Source of the DNA: Pseudomonas sp. ML2-2023-3 | Lineage (GTDB): Bacteria > Pseudomonadota > Gammaproteobacteria > Pseudomonadales > Pseudomonadaceae | Length of the DNA: 64,000 nt | Direction: 5' to 3' | Assembly: GCF_037055275.1 (NCBI RefSeq) | Contig: NZ_CP146343.1 | Location: forward strand, 2,886,501-2,950,500 | Shown here: positions 22,982-31,515 of the stretch, piece by piece | Layout: every line of letters starts with the position of its first letter | Position numbering within the stretch: the stretch's first letter is position 1 | The notes under the pieces: generated by a model | The model's database searches: none | The model's input: only the letters and a program-made list of their open reading frames with translations | What the model was told of the DNA's origin: nothing | Position numbers and translations under genes: made by a program

Positions 22982-25177
22982 ATGGAAATCAAGGTCAACT
23001 TTCTCGACAACCTCCGACTTGAAGCCAAGTTCGATGACTTCACCGTGGTTGCCGATCAGCCTATCCGTTACAAGGGCGATGGTTCGGCTCCTGGTCCGTT
23101 CGATTACTTTCTCGCTTCGTCGGCGTTGTGCGCGGCTTACTTCGTTAAGTTGTACTGCGCGACCCGCAATATTCCTACCGAGAATATCCGCCTCTCGCAG
23201 AACAACATTGTTGACCCCGAAAACCGTTACAACCAGATTTTCAAGATTCAGGTCGAGTTGCCTGCGGATATCTCGGAGAAGGACCGTCAGGGCATCCTGC
23301 GCTCCATCGACCGCTGCACCGTGAAGAAGGTGGTGCAAGCCGGGCCCGAGTTTGTGATTGAAGAGGTGGCAAACCTCGACGCCGACGCTCAGGCGCTGCT
23401 GATGCCTTCAAGCGGTTCCGAGGCGGGTACTTATATTGCCGGCAAGGATCTGCCACTGGAGCAGACCATTGCAAATATGTCCGGCATTCTGGCTGGCCTG
23501 GGTATGAAGATTGAGATCGCGTCGTGGCGCAATATCGTGCCGAATGTGTGGTCGCTGCATATCCGCGATGCGCAATCGCCGATGTGCTTCACCAACGGCA
23601 AGGGTGCGACCAAGGAAGGCGCCCTGGCGTCGGCATTGGGCGAGTTTATCGAGCGGCTCAACTGCAACTTCTTCTACAACGATCAGTTCTGGGGCGAAGA
23701 GATCGCCAATGCCGAGTTTGTGCATTACCCCGAAGAGCGCTGGTTCAAGCCAGGGCGCAAGGATGAGCTGCCGCCCGAGATTCTCGATGCCCACTGCCTT
23801 AAGGTTTACAACCGCGAGGGCGAGTTGCGCGGCTCCCACCTGATTGATACCAACTCCGGCAATGAGGAGCGCGGTATCTGCTCGCTGCCGTTCGTGCGCC
23901 AGTCGGATGGTGAGGTGGTGTATTTCCCGTCCAACCTGATCGAAAACCTGTTTTTGAGCAACGGCATGAGCGCAGGCAATACCTTGGCCGAAGCCCAGGT
24001 GCAGTGTCTGTCGGAGATTTTTGAGCGTGCGGTCAAACGCGAAATCATCGAGGGTGAATTCGCCCTGCCGGATGTTCCGCAAGACGTGTTGGCCAAGTAC
24101 CCGGGAATCGTGGCCGGTATCCAGGCGCTGGAAGAGCAGGGGTTCCCCGTGCTGGTCAAGGATGCGTCCCTGGGCGGTGAGTTCCCGGTGATGTGCGTCA
24201 CCCTGATGAATCCACGCACTGGCGGCGTGTTCGCTTCATTCGGTGCGCACCCGAGCCTGGAAGTGGCGCTGGAGCGCAGTCTGACGGAGTTGTTGCAAGG
24301 CCGCAGTTTCGAAGGCCTCAACGATTTGCCTCAGCCGACCTTTGAAGGTCACGCGGTGACTGAGCCCAATAACTTCGTCGAGCACTTTATCGACTCCAGC
24401 GGTGTGGTGTCGTGGCGCTTCTTCAGCTCGAAGTCCGACTACGAATTCGTTGAGTGGGACTTTACCAGTCAGGGTGACAACGCCAATAGCGAAGAGGCCG
24501 CAACCCTGTTCGGGATTCTTGAAGGCATGGGCAAGCAAGTGTACATGGCGGTCTATGAGCATCTCGGCGCCAAGGCCTGCCGCATCCTGGTGCCGGACTA
24601 TTCGGAAATCTATCCGGCCGACGACCTGATCTGGGATAACACCAACAAGGCGCTGTTCTTCCGTGCCGATATCCTGAATCTGCATCGCCTGGATCTGGAC
24701 GAGCTTAAAGGTCTGGTTGAGCGTCTGGTGGAAAGCGAGCTGGATGACTACACCGATATCACTACCTTGATCGGCATCGAGTTTGACGACAACACCGCCT
24801 GGGGCCAGTTGACGATCCTGGAGTTGAAGCTGCTGATCTATCTCGCCCTGGAGCAATATGAAGAGGCGAAGGAAGCCGTGGAAATGTTCCTGCAGTACAA
24901 CGACAACACGGTAGAGCGCGGCTTGTTCTACCAGGCCGTGAATGCTGTGCTGGAAATGAAGCTGGACGAAGACCTGGAGCTGGAAGACTACGAAGCCAAC
25001 TTTCGTCGCATGTTTGGCAACGAGCGGATGGATGCCGCGATCGGGTCGGTGGAGAGCACCGTGCGCTTCCATGGCTTGACGCCAACCAGCATGAAGCTCG
25101 AAGGGCTGGACAAGCATCTGCGCCTGATCGAGAGCTACAAGAAGCTGCACACGGCGCGGGCCATGACCCAGGGTTGA
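22982..25177 (+). CDS. OsmC domain / YcaO domain fusion protein
   Basis: A 731-residue protein. Residues 1 to about 135 are an OsmC-like fold (S-A-L-C-A-A-Y-F-V-K-L-Y-C carries one of the usual cysteines). Residues about 150-560 are a YcaO domain closely resembling E. coli YcaO: the ATP/Mg segments F-T-N-G-K-G-A-T-K-E-G-A-L-A-S-A-L-G-E-F, N-G-M-S-A-G-N-T-L-A-E-A-Q-V and E-I-F-E-R-A-V-K are recognisable. The last 170 residues are helical and TPR-like. YcaO proteins use ATP to activate amide backbones; in E. coli YcaO is linked genetically to ribosomal protein S12 methylthiolation. No peptide substrate, E1-like partner or transporter gene lies beside it, arguing against a RiPP cluster. The start has only a weak ribosome-binding site. 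Confidence 0.9.
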   Translation: MEIKVNFLDNLRLEAKFDDFTVVADQPIRYKGDGSAPGPFDYFLASSALCAAYFVKLYCATRNIPTENIRLSQNNIVDPENRYNQIFKIQVELPADISEKDRQGILRSIDRCTVKKVVQAGPEFVIEEVANLDADAQALLMPSSGSEAGTYIAGKDLPLEQTIANMSGILAGLGMKIEIASWRNIVPNVWSLHIRDAQSPMCFTNGKGATKEGALASALGEFIERLNCNFFYNDQFWGEEIANAEFVHYPEERWFKPGRKDELPPEILDAHCLKVYNREGELRGSHLIDTNSGNEERGICSLPFVRQSDGEVVYFPSNLIENLFLSNGMSAGNTLAEAQVQCLSEIFERAVKREIIEGEFALPDVPQDVLAKYPGIVAGIQALEEQGFPVLVKDASLGGEFPVMCVTLMNPRTGGVFASFGAHPSLEVALERSLTELLQGRSFEGLNDLPQPTFEGHAVTEPNNFVEHFIDSSGVVSWRFFSSKSDYEFVEWDFTSQGDNANSEEAATLFGILEGMGKQVYMAVYEHLGAKACRILVPDYSEIYPADDLIWDNTNKALFFRADILNLHRLDLDELKGLVERLVESELDDYTDITTLIGIEFDDNTAWGQLTILELKLLIYLALEQYEEAKEAVEMFLQYNDNTVERGLFYQAVNAVLEMKLDEDLELEDYEANFRRMFGNERMDAAIGSVESTVRFHGLTPTSMKLEGLDKHLRLIESYKKLHTARAMTQG

Positions 25178-25230
25178 TGGCGTTGGCCAAAAAGCACCTC
25201 GACCGGGTAATGCCCGTCAGTCAATAAGTG

Positions 25231-25320
25231 CTGTGGGAACGGGGTTGCTCGCGATTGGAACGGCACGGTGTGACTGTCTGACCGTGTCGCTTGCATCGCG
25301 AGCAAGCCCGCTCCCACAGG
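25231..25320. repeat. REP pair, GTGGGAGCGGGCTTGC family
   Basis: The left copy begins ctgtgggaacggggttgctc (two changes from consensus); the right copy ends agcaagcccgctcccacagg. Confidence 0.85.
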
Positions 25321-25348
25321 GGTAAAGTTTCACCGCTGGACTGACAAG

Positions 25349-25373
25349 CAAAAGCACCTTCGGGTGCTTTTTT
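25349..25373 (+). terminator. Intrinsic terminator downstream of the OsmC-YcaO gene
   Basis: AAAAGCACC, a TTCG tetraloop, GGTGCTTTTTT: a tight stem with a stable loop and T tract. Confidence 0.85.
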
Positions 25374-25506
25374 GTTTCTGGCTGTCGTGGTGAAGCACCC
25401 GTATCGGTGCTTAACTGCTCCTCTATACGGGTATCAGACGCTAAGTGGATTTCCCTGCAGATCAGGCTTGAAATTGCCTTGGCGGCCCCTTATTTGAGCG
25501 CTTTCC

Positions 25507-27297
25507 ATGTCCAACATACCTGCCACACTGCTGATCGTTGATGATGACGTTCAGATCCGCTCACTGCTCGAAGCCTTGTTGCAAGAACAGGGTTATCGCA
25601 CGCTGACTGCCGGCTCGGGTGAACAGGCCCTGGCCACGGTCGCTCAACAGCCTCCGGACTTGATCCTGCTCGACGCCACGATGCCCGGTATTGACGGCTA
25701 TCAGGTGGCCCGTCGACTCAAGGCGAATGCGTCTACGGCCAATATCCCCATCATCATGCTGTCGGGCCAGGGCGAGCAGAGCGCCCGTCTTCTGGGGCTT
25801 GAGGCGGGTGCCGAGGACTTTCTGTGCAAGCCGGTCGCCAGTGACGAACTGTGGTTGCGGGTGCGCAATCTGCTGCGGCTCAAGGCGTTTGGCGACCATC
25901 GGGCGGTGCATACCCTGATGCTTGAGCAGCAGCTGGAAAAACGCACCAGCGACCTGGAGCGTTTTCGCTCTGCGATGGGGACCGATGAGCGGCTGCTGAA
26001 AATGGCCAATTACGACCCGCTGACGGGCTTGCCCAATCGCGACCTGTTCTACACCACCCTGCAGATGGGGCTGACCCAGGCTGCGTTGCGGGGTTGGCAG
26101 CTGGCCGTGGTCACGATCGGCCTGAACGACTTCAAGAACATCAACCTGACCTGGGGCCATTTGATGGGGGACAAGGTGCTGGCAGAGTTCAGCCAGCGAT
26201 TGTCCAATTGCCTCAATGTCAGTGACACCCTGGGACGGATGGATGGCGACGAACTTGCGCTGATCCTGATGATCCGCAAAGGCCAGGCAGGCCCCAGGCA
26301 GATGGTTGACCGTATCCGCGAGGTGCTGCGTGATCCGTTCAAGCTGCATGGCCATGACACACCGATGACGGCCAGTTACGGGATTGCCCTGTACCCGGAC
26401 GATGGCGCCGAGGCGCACCGCCTGATCAAGCATGCAAATACGGCCATGGGGCTCGCCAAGCAGGCGGGCAAAGACACTTACCGTTTTTATACGGCACAAA
26501 TGAACGTCGAGGTCATGGCTCGCCAGGAACTTGAAACCGCATTGCGCGATGCGGTTCACAAGCAGGCGTTCGAGGTGTATTACCAGCCGAAGATAGGCCT
26601 GGCAGACGGTCGGATCTGCGGTGTGGAAGCACTGTTGCGCTGGCACCGGCCGGGGCATGCTGCTGTTTCTCCGGCGGTTTTCGTGCCGCTGCTGGAAACC
26701 CTCGGGCTGATATCCCGGGTGGGCCAGTGGGTGATCGACCGCGTGTGCAGCCAGATTGCCCAATGGCAGCGCTCAGGCCTGGGGGCGCTGCAAGTGGCAG
26801 TGAATGTGTCGGCGCAACAGATTTGCGAAGGCGATCTGGTCAATGATATCGAGCGCTCCCTCAAGGCGCATCAGCTCGACCCCAATTTGCTTGAGGTGGA
26901 GCTGACCGAGGGCTCGCTGATGGAGAACACGCCCCATACCGTCAGCAGTTTGCTGACACTGAGGGACATCGGCGTGAAAATCTCCATCGACGACTTTGGC
27001 ACCGGTTATTCGAGCCTTGCGTACCTGAGCCGTTTCCCCATCGACACGCTCAAAATCGATATCGCGTTTATCCGTGAAGTCACCTTCAGCCCTCAGGATG
27101 CTGCCATTGCGCGTACGATTATCGAGCTGGCTCACAGCCTTGATCTTCAAGTCATCGCTGAGGGTGTGGAGACCCGGGAGCAACTAGAGTTCCTGACGAA
27201 AAACGGTTGCGACCAGGTGCAGGGTTATCTCTTTTGCAGGCCTCTGCCGTCGGTGGAGCTGGAAGCACTTTTGCGCGAACCGCGCTGTTTTATTTGA
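25507..27297 (+). CDS. Response regulator with GGDEF and EAL domains, likely c-di-GMP phosphodiesterase
   Basis: A 596-residue cytoplasmic protein. Receiver domain at 1-120: acidic pocket V-D-D-D, phosphorylation site Asp56, Lys108. A short coiled coil follows at about 132-165, then a GGDEF domain at about 165-330 whose signature reads D-G-D-E-L (246-250), which is off-consensus. The EAL domain spans about 340-590: E-A-L-L-R-W at 374, L-T-E-G, I-D-D-F-G-T-G-Y-S-S-L and A-E-G-V-E-T are all present, and the ending Q-G-Y-L-F-C-R-P-L is canonical. The likely activity is c-di-GMP hydrolysis controlled by phosphorylation, with the GGDEF domain perhaps only binding GTP. No histidine kinase gene is adjacent, so it is an orphan regulator. 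Confidence 0.92.
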   Translation: MSNIPATLLIVDDDVQIRSLLEALLQEQGYRTLTAGSGEQALATVAQQPPDLILLDATMPGIDGYQVARRLKANASTANIPIIMLSGQGEQSARLLGLEAGAEDFLCKPVASDELWLRVRNLLRLKAFGDHRAVHTLMLEQQLEKRTSDLERFRSAMGTDERLLKMANYDPLTGLPNRDLFYTTLQMGLTQAALRGWQLAVVTIGLNDFKNINLTWGHLMGDKVLAEFSQRLSNCLNVSDTLGRMDGDELALILMIRKGQAGPRQMVDRIREVLRDPFKLHGHDTPMTASYGIALYPDDGAEAHRLIKHANTAMGLAKQAGKDTYRFYTAQMNVEVMARQELETALRDAVHKQAFEVYYQPKIGLADGRICGVEALLRWHRPGHAAVSPAVFVPLLETLGLISRVGQWVIDRVCSQIAQWQRSGLGALQVAVNVSAQQICEGDLVNDIERSLKAHQLDPNLLEVELTEGSLMENTPHTVSSLLTLRDIGVKISIDDFGTGYSSLAYLSRFPIDTLKIDIAFIREVTFSPQDAAIARTIIELAHSLDLQVIAEGVETREQLEFLTKNGCDQVQGYLFCRPLPSVELEALLREPRCFI

Positions 27298-27340
27298 TGT
27301 TGAGACGGTTCGGGTTCCGATCGTTGAAGGGTGGCGCCTG

Positions 27341-27414
27341 TATCGCAGGCAAGCCAGCTCTCACAGGACTAAGGTGTTCACACAACAGTGTGGAAGCGGG
27401 CTTGCTCGCGATGG
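27341..27414. repeat. Two REPs of the GTGGGAGCGGGC family in inverted order
   Basis: A diverged copy ending gccagctctcacagg (27341-27367) is followed by gtgtggaagcgggcttgctc (from 27388). Here the copies are arranged tail-out, the opposite of the usual pairs, and both carry substitutions. Confidence 0.65.
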
Positions 27415-27447
27415 CATCACCGCGTTTTGCCTCTGTTTCCACAGGTT

Positions 27448-28866
27448 CTAACCGGCAGGCTTGAGCAGCGCCAGGATCCGCTCGCCCAGTATTTCAGCAC
27501 TGGCCTGGGACGCGATGTTGGCAAACCCCAGCAGCAGACCCGAAGGTTTTTCCCCCTGCAGGCTCCACTCGCTCAGCGCTTCGGCAAAGAGCCCGTCCTG
27601 GCGTATGCGCTCCACCAGTTGCCAATCCGGCTGCTGGCCTTCAAGGCGCAGGATCAGGTGCATGCCCCCCGCGTTGGTATCAATGCGCACGCGAGTCCCC
27701 AGCACTTTTTGTAGCCCGATCATGGTAAACGCCCTGCGCTCGCTATAAAGCTTGCGCATGCGCTGGATATGCCGGGCGAAATGGCCTTCAGTCATGAATG
27801 TCGCGACGATGGCCTGGGTCAGTTCCGGGCATCCGCTGCGAAAGGTCTGGCTGGCCTGTTGAAAGCACTCAACCTGGGCTTGGGGTACCACCACATAAGC
27901 CAGGCGTAGCGCTGGAAACAGCACTTTGCTGAACGTGCCGCAGTAGAGCACCCGTCCATCACGGTCCAGGCTTTTGAGTGCGGGCAGCGGGCGGCTGACG
28001 TAGCGGTATTCGCCGTCGTAATCGTCCTCGATGATCCATGCCTGTTGCCGGCTGGCCCAGGCCAGCAGTTCCAGCCTGCGGGACAGCGATAGGGATACGC
28101 ACAAGGGGCTTTGATGGGCGGGTGTGACGACGGCCGCCTGGGCGTGCAGCGCCTCGCTTCCCTGTGCAGGCAGCTGCATGCCGTCATGATCGACCGGCAG
28201 GGCCACGGTCTGGATCTGCAGTTGCTCCAGTAACTGGCGGGTCGGCGGGTAGCCGGGGTCTTCAATCAATACCCTGTCACCGGCCTTGAGCAGAGCATGG
28301 GCGATCAGCGACAACGTGTCCCGGTAGCCGGCTGTGATGAAGACTTGGGCGGCAGAGCAGGCGATACCGCGGGAAACCTGCAGGTAAGTGGCAATGGCCG
28401 TGCGCAAAGATTGCAGGCCGTGAGCCGACGGGTTGGCCATGTCCTGGGCACGGGTGCTGCGCACGCATCGCGCGCCGATTTGTGCCCATACCTTTTTGGG
28501 AAAGGCGTCCAGCGCTGGCAGGCCCATCTGGAAGGGCAGTGTCTCGGGCTGGTGCCTCACGGGCGGGCTTGACTCGGGGGTGCGGGTGGCGAGTGCTGGT
28601 TTGATCGTGATGTCCGGCGTCACGATGGTTCCTGCCTGGCCGCGGGCTTGCAAGTAGCCCTCTGAGGTCAGAAGCGAATACGCCGTATCGATGGTGCCCC
28701 TGGCCAGCCCCAGTTCCTTGGCCAGGGCTCGGGCTGCAGGCACTCGCTCTCCGGGGGCCAGCAGGCCGTTGGCAATGGCTTCCCGAAAGCGCCAGTAGAG
28801 TTGCCGGTAAATGGGTTCGCTGGTGTCCGGATCAAGAGGGGAGAAGTGTGGAATGGGGGTTTTCAT
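27448..28866 (-). CDS. MocR-family (GntR plus aminotransferase) transcriptional regulator
   Basis: A 472-residue fusion. Residues about 15-82 are a GntR winged helix (G-E-R-V-P-A-A-R-A-L-A-K-E-L-G-L-A-R-G-T-I). From about 110 to the end lies a fold-type I aminotransferase domain; Lys314 in T-F-S-K is the expected pyridoxal-phosphate lysine, and I-E-D-D-Y-D-G-E-Y carries the cofactor-ring aspartate. MocR proteins sense PLP or a PLP adduct and usually control a divergent gene; here that is the AhpD-like gene. A 9-bp perfect inverted repeat lies in the shared promoter. Whether it activates or represses cannot be told. Confidence 0.92.
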   Translation of the reverse strand: MKTPIPHFSPLDPDTSEPIYRQLYWRFREAIANGLLAPGERVPAARALAKELGLARGTIDTAYSLLTSEGYLQARGQAGTIVTPDITIKPALATRTPESSPPVRHQPETLPFQMGLPALDAFPKKVWAQIGARCVRSTRAQDMANPSAHGLQSLRTAIATYLQVSRGIACSAAQVFITAGYRDTLSLIAHALLKAGDRVLIEDPGYPPTRQLLEQLQIQTVALPVDHDGMQLPAQGSEALHAQAAVVTPAHQSPLCVSLSLSRRLELLAWASRQQAWIIEDDYDGEYRYVSRPLPALKSLDRDGRVLYCGTFSKVLFPALRLAYVVVPQAQVECFQQASQTFRSGCPELTQAIVATFMTEGHFARHIQRMRKLYSERRAFTMIGLQKVLGTRVRIDTNAGGMHLILRLEGQQPDWQLVERIRQDGLFAEALSEWSLQGEKPSGLLLGFANIASQASAEILGERILALLKPAG

Positions 28867-28927
28867 GGTGTTCCCTTGTGCCTGATCCCGGAGCTGGATA
28901 GATCATGGCCTGGTGATAAAGCCAAAT

Positions 28928-28952
28928 CTTGGCTCTTTTTGACAGAGCCAAG
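28928..28952. promoter_or_regulatory. Candidate MocR operator with embedded -35 box
   Basis: CTTGGCTCT (28928-28936) and AGAGCCAAG (28944-28952) are perfect inverted arms around a 7-base spacer. TTGACA at 28939-28944, a consensus -35 box for the AhpD-like gene, lies inside. This suggests direct competition or contact between the regulator and RNA polymerase. Confidence 0.6.
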
Positions 28953-28998
28953 AAACCCCACTATGGCGCCACTCAAACAGTCAATGCAAGGGCACGTC

Positions 28999-29448
28999 AT
29001 GAACCAGCGTATCGATTATTCCAAGGCTTCACCCGAGGGCTACAAGGTCTTTGGCGGGGTGTACGGGTATGTGCAAAACAGCGGATTGCCCAAGGTACTG
29101 ATTGATCTGGTGTATCTGCGGGTTTCGCAAATCAACGGCTGCGCCTACTGCATCGATATGCACTCACGGGATCTGCTCAAGTCCGGCCTGAGCGTCGAAA
29201 AGCTGGTACTGGTGCCGGTGTGGCGCGAGGCAGGCGAGTTGTTCACGACCCGTGAGCGGGTGGCCCTCGCCTGGGCCGAAACGGTCACGCTCGTCGCGCA
29301 AACCGGGATCCCGGATGCGGACTACCAGAGCGCGGCCGCCGAGTTCAGCGACAAGGAGCTGGCGGACCTGACCTATGGCATCGGCCTGATGAATGCCTAT
29401 AACAGGTTTGGCGTGGCCTTTCGCTTAAAGCCTGCGGCGGCGGTGTAA
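28999..29448 (+). CDS. Carboxymuconolactone decarboxylase / AhpD-like protein
   Basis: A 149-residue all-helical protein. The ATG at 28999 follows AAGGG (caagggcacgtcATG) and starts M-N-Q-R-I-D-Y; upstream in-frame ATGs at 28963 and 28984 are too near the promoter. The C-A-Y-C-I-D-M-H-S motif near residue 47 is the AhpD-type CxxC-x3-H redox centre, as in alkylhydroperoxidase partners. R-L-K-P, the typical ending, is also present. Genes of this type divergent from MocR regulators are common; the substrate is not known, and a peroxide or thiol-redox function is inferred. Confidence 0.88.
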   Translation: MNQRIDYSKASPEGYKVFGGVYGYVQNSGLPKVLIDLVYLRVSQINGCAYCIDMHSRDLLKSGLSVEKLVLVPVWREAGELFTTRERVALAWAETVTLVAQTGIPDADYQSAAAEFSDKELADLTYGIGLMNAYNRFGVAFRLKPAAAV

Positions 29449-29457
29449 CGTTGTTGT

Positions 29458-29494
29458 CCTGTAGCCGCTGAGGAGCGTAGCGAGGCTGCGATCG
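29458..29494. repeat. Single REP, TGTAGTCGCTGACGAGG family
   Basis: cctgtagccgctgaggagcg followed by tagcgaggctgcgatcg; no inverted partner close by. It is a solo copy downstream of the AhpD-like gene. Confidence 0.6.
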
Positions 29495-29708
29495 ATCATG
29501 AAGCGGGCGCAAACTGGGAACACGCGGCATGTCTGATTAATCGAGGGCGCAGCCTGAAGCCTCTTCAATGGCAATTGAACTACATTTTGTAACTTTCATT
29601 TTATATTTGAAATAATACGAATTATGCGTTGTCACAGTGATGAAAGCCCTGCGAGCTGTTTTTTCAGGGCCCTGAATCGCTTTCAAGGCGTTTTGAGGAT
29701 CTCGTGTG

Positions 29709-31433
29709 ATGGCGCTTCTCCTGATCAGGTCCCGGTGTTTTACCCAGGCGCGAATCCTGTGTTCGCTGTGTCTGTGCTCCTCTGCGCTGGCCGCGGCCGA
29801 AGGGGGGCAGCCCGGTCAGGAGGTCCTGCGCCTTCAGCAGCAACAACAAAGGACCGTGCAGCAACTGCAACTGCAACTGCAACTGGAGCAGCGTCAGCGG
29901 CAACTTCAGCGCACGGGTTCCGGCGCACAGTCCTCAGTGACGCCAGAGCCTGTGCTCACCGCGCAAGAGGTGGACTGCTGGCCGATCCAAGGGGTACGGC
30001 TGGCCGGTGTCACCCTGTTCCGCCCCGCAGTGCTGGAGGCACGGATCAAGCCCATCGTGGCGCCGTGCATGGGTATCAACCGGATCAATCACCTGCTGGC
30101 CGAAATTACCCGGCTGTACGTCGAGGCCGGCTACATCGCCGCCCGTCCTTACCTGAGCAGCACGCCTTCTGCCGGGCAACCGCTGGATATCCGGGTCGAC
30201 GAAGGCTATGTCGAAACGATCGAGCTGGCCGACCAAATCCTGCCGCTGTCGTTACGTACGGCATTCCCCGGCATGCTGGGCGCGCCGTTGAACCTGCGTG
30301 ATCTGGAACAGGGGCTGGACCAGCTCAACCGGCTGCGCTCGGTGGACGTCACGGCGGATATTGCGCCCGGCAGCGTGCAGGGGGCTTCGCGGATCATTCT
30401 TCGCTCAAACGCCGGGCAGCCCCATTGGGGGCTGGACCTGAGCCTGGATAATCTTGGCAGCATCGCCACCGGCCGTGATCGCAAGGTGATCGGCCTGAGC
30501 CTGGACAGCCCGTTTCAGCTCAACGACGCGCTCAACCTGGGCTTCAGCGAGACCCTCAACCACGGGCCGCGCTTCAGCCGCAGCAACAGCCTGTTCTATT
30601 CGGTGCCTTACGGTTACTGGACCTTGAGTGCATTCGCCAGCCATATCGAGTACCGCGCGCCGATCAAACTCAGCACCACCACACTCTATGGCAGCGGTCG
30701 CACCGATCAGCTCAGCTTGCGTGCGGACCGCGTGCTATGGCGCGACCAGGGCCATCAACTGAGCGCACATCTGCAGTTGACCCGCAAGGCGGTCGACACC
30801 TACCTGCAAAAGGCCCGACTGGGTATCCAGGGCCCGACACTTACGGTGGCCGAGGCCGGTTTCAATCTGTTCTGGCAGGACGCTGCGGTGTGGAATCTGG
30901 ACGTGACTTATGCCCAGGGCCTGAGCTGGCTGGGGGCAGACCGTGACCGCAATCGGGTGCGGAGCAACCTGCCCAAAGCGCAATTCGGTGCGTAGCGCGC
31001 CAACCTCATTCAATGGCGCAACGGCCAGTTATACGGGCAGCCCTGGCAGTGGCAGAGCCAATTGACGCTGCAATACAGCCCCGACCCGTTGCCCGCCATC
31101 GAGCAACTGCTGGGCACCGACGACTCGGCGGTTCGCGGCTATCGCGACAACAGCGCCTCCGGTGCCATCGGCGCAGTCTGGCGCAACACGCTTTACGTGC
31201 CGCTGCGTAACGATCTGCCTATCCGCATCACCCCCCGCATCGGCCTGGACAACGGCTGGGTCAAATCCGGGTACGGCGCTGCGGGCCAACGCCTGAGCGG
31301 CGCAAGCGTGGGCTTCAACCTGCGCTGGAAGGGTCTGCAACTGGACCTCGATTACCAGCGCCACCTCACTATTCCCAAGGGTTTTAGCCAGGAGCCGCAC
31401 GTCTGGCTGGCACGCCTGAGCGTGCAGATATAA
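29709..31433 (+). pseudogene. TpsB/ShlB-FhaC family two-partner secretion transporter, interrupted by one amber codon
   Basis: The frame runs 428 codons to TAG at 30993-30995, then continues without any other stop to 31433, giving 574 residues, the normal TpsB length. Features: signal peptide; a short Gln/Leu-rich helix encoded by tandem CAACTG units; a POTRA domain from about residue 85 (R-L-A-G-V-T-L-F) through A-G-Y-I-A-A-R-P-Y-L; then the 16-strand barrel, including the region downstream of the stop (V-R-G-Y-R-D-N-S-A-S-G, the conserved strand-6 loop motif). The stop removes the last 146 residues, so the product would be non-functional unless suppressed. TGG or CAG to TAG would explain it. 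It would export the TpsA protein encoded next, which is also damaged. Confidence 0.88.
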
Positions 31434-31515
31434 CGCCTGCAGGGGCCCGACAAGCCCCTGCAGCGTTACACCGGGCGACGTGTGTCGCCTCATCACTCAC
31501 GCAAAGGAAGACGCT

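Noticed and set aside
22982..25177. A new RiPP (azole or thioamide peptide) gene cluster around the YcaO protein
   Set aside because: No precursor peptide, cyclodehydratase partner, protease or exporter lies nearby; the protein resembles the stand-alone E. coli YcaO type.
29852..29890. CAACTG repeats in the TpsB gene as a phase-variation tract
   Set aside because: The unit is six bases, so changes in number keep the frame; it can alter length only.
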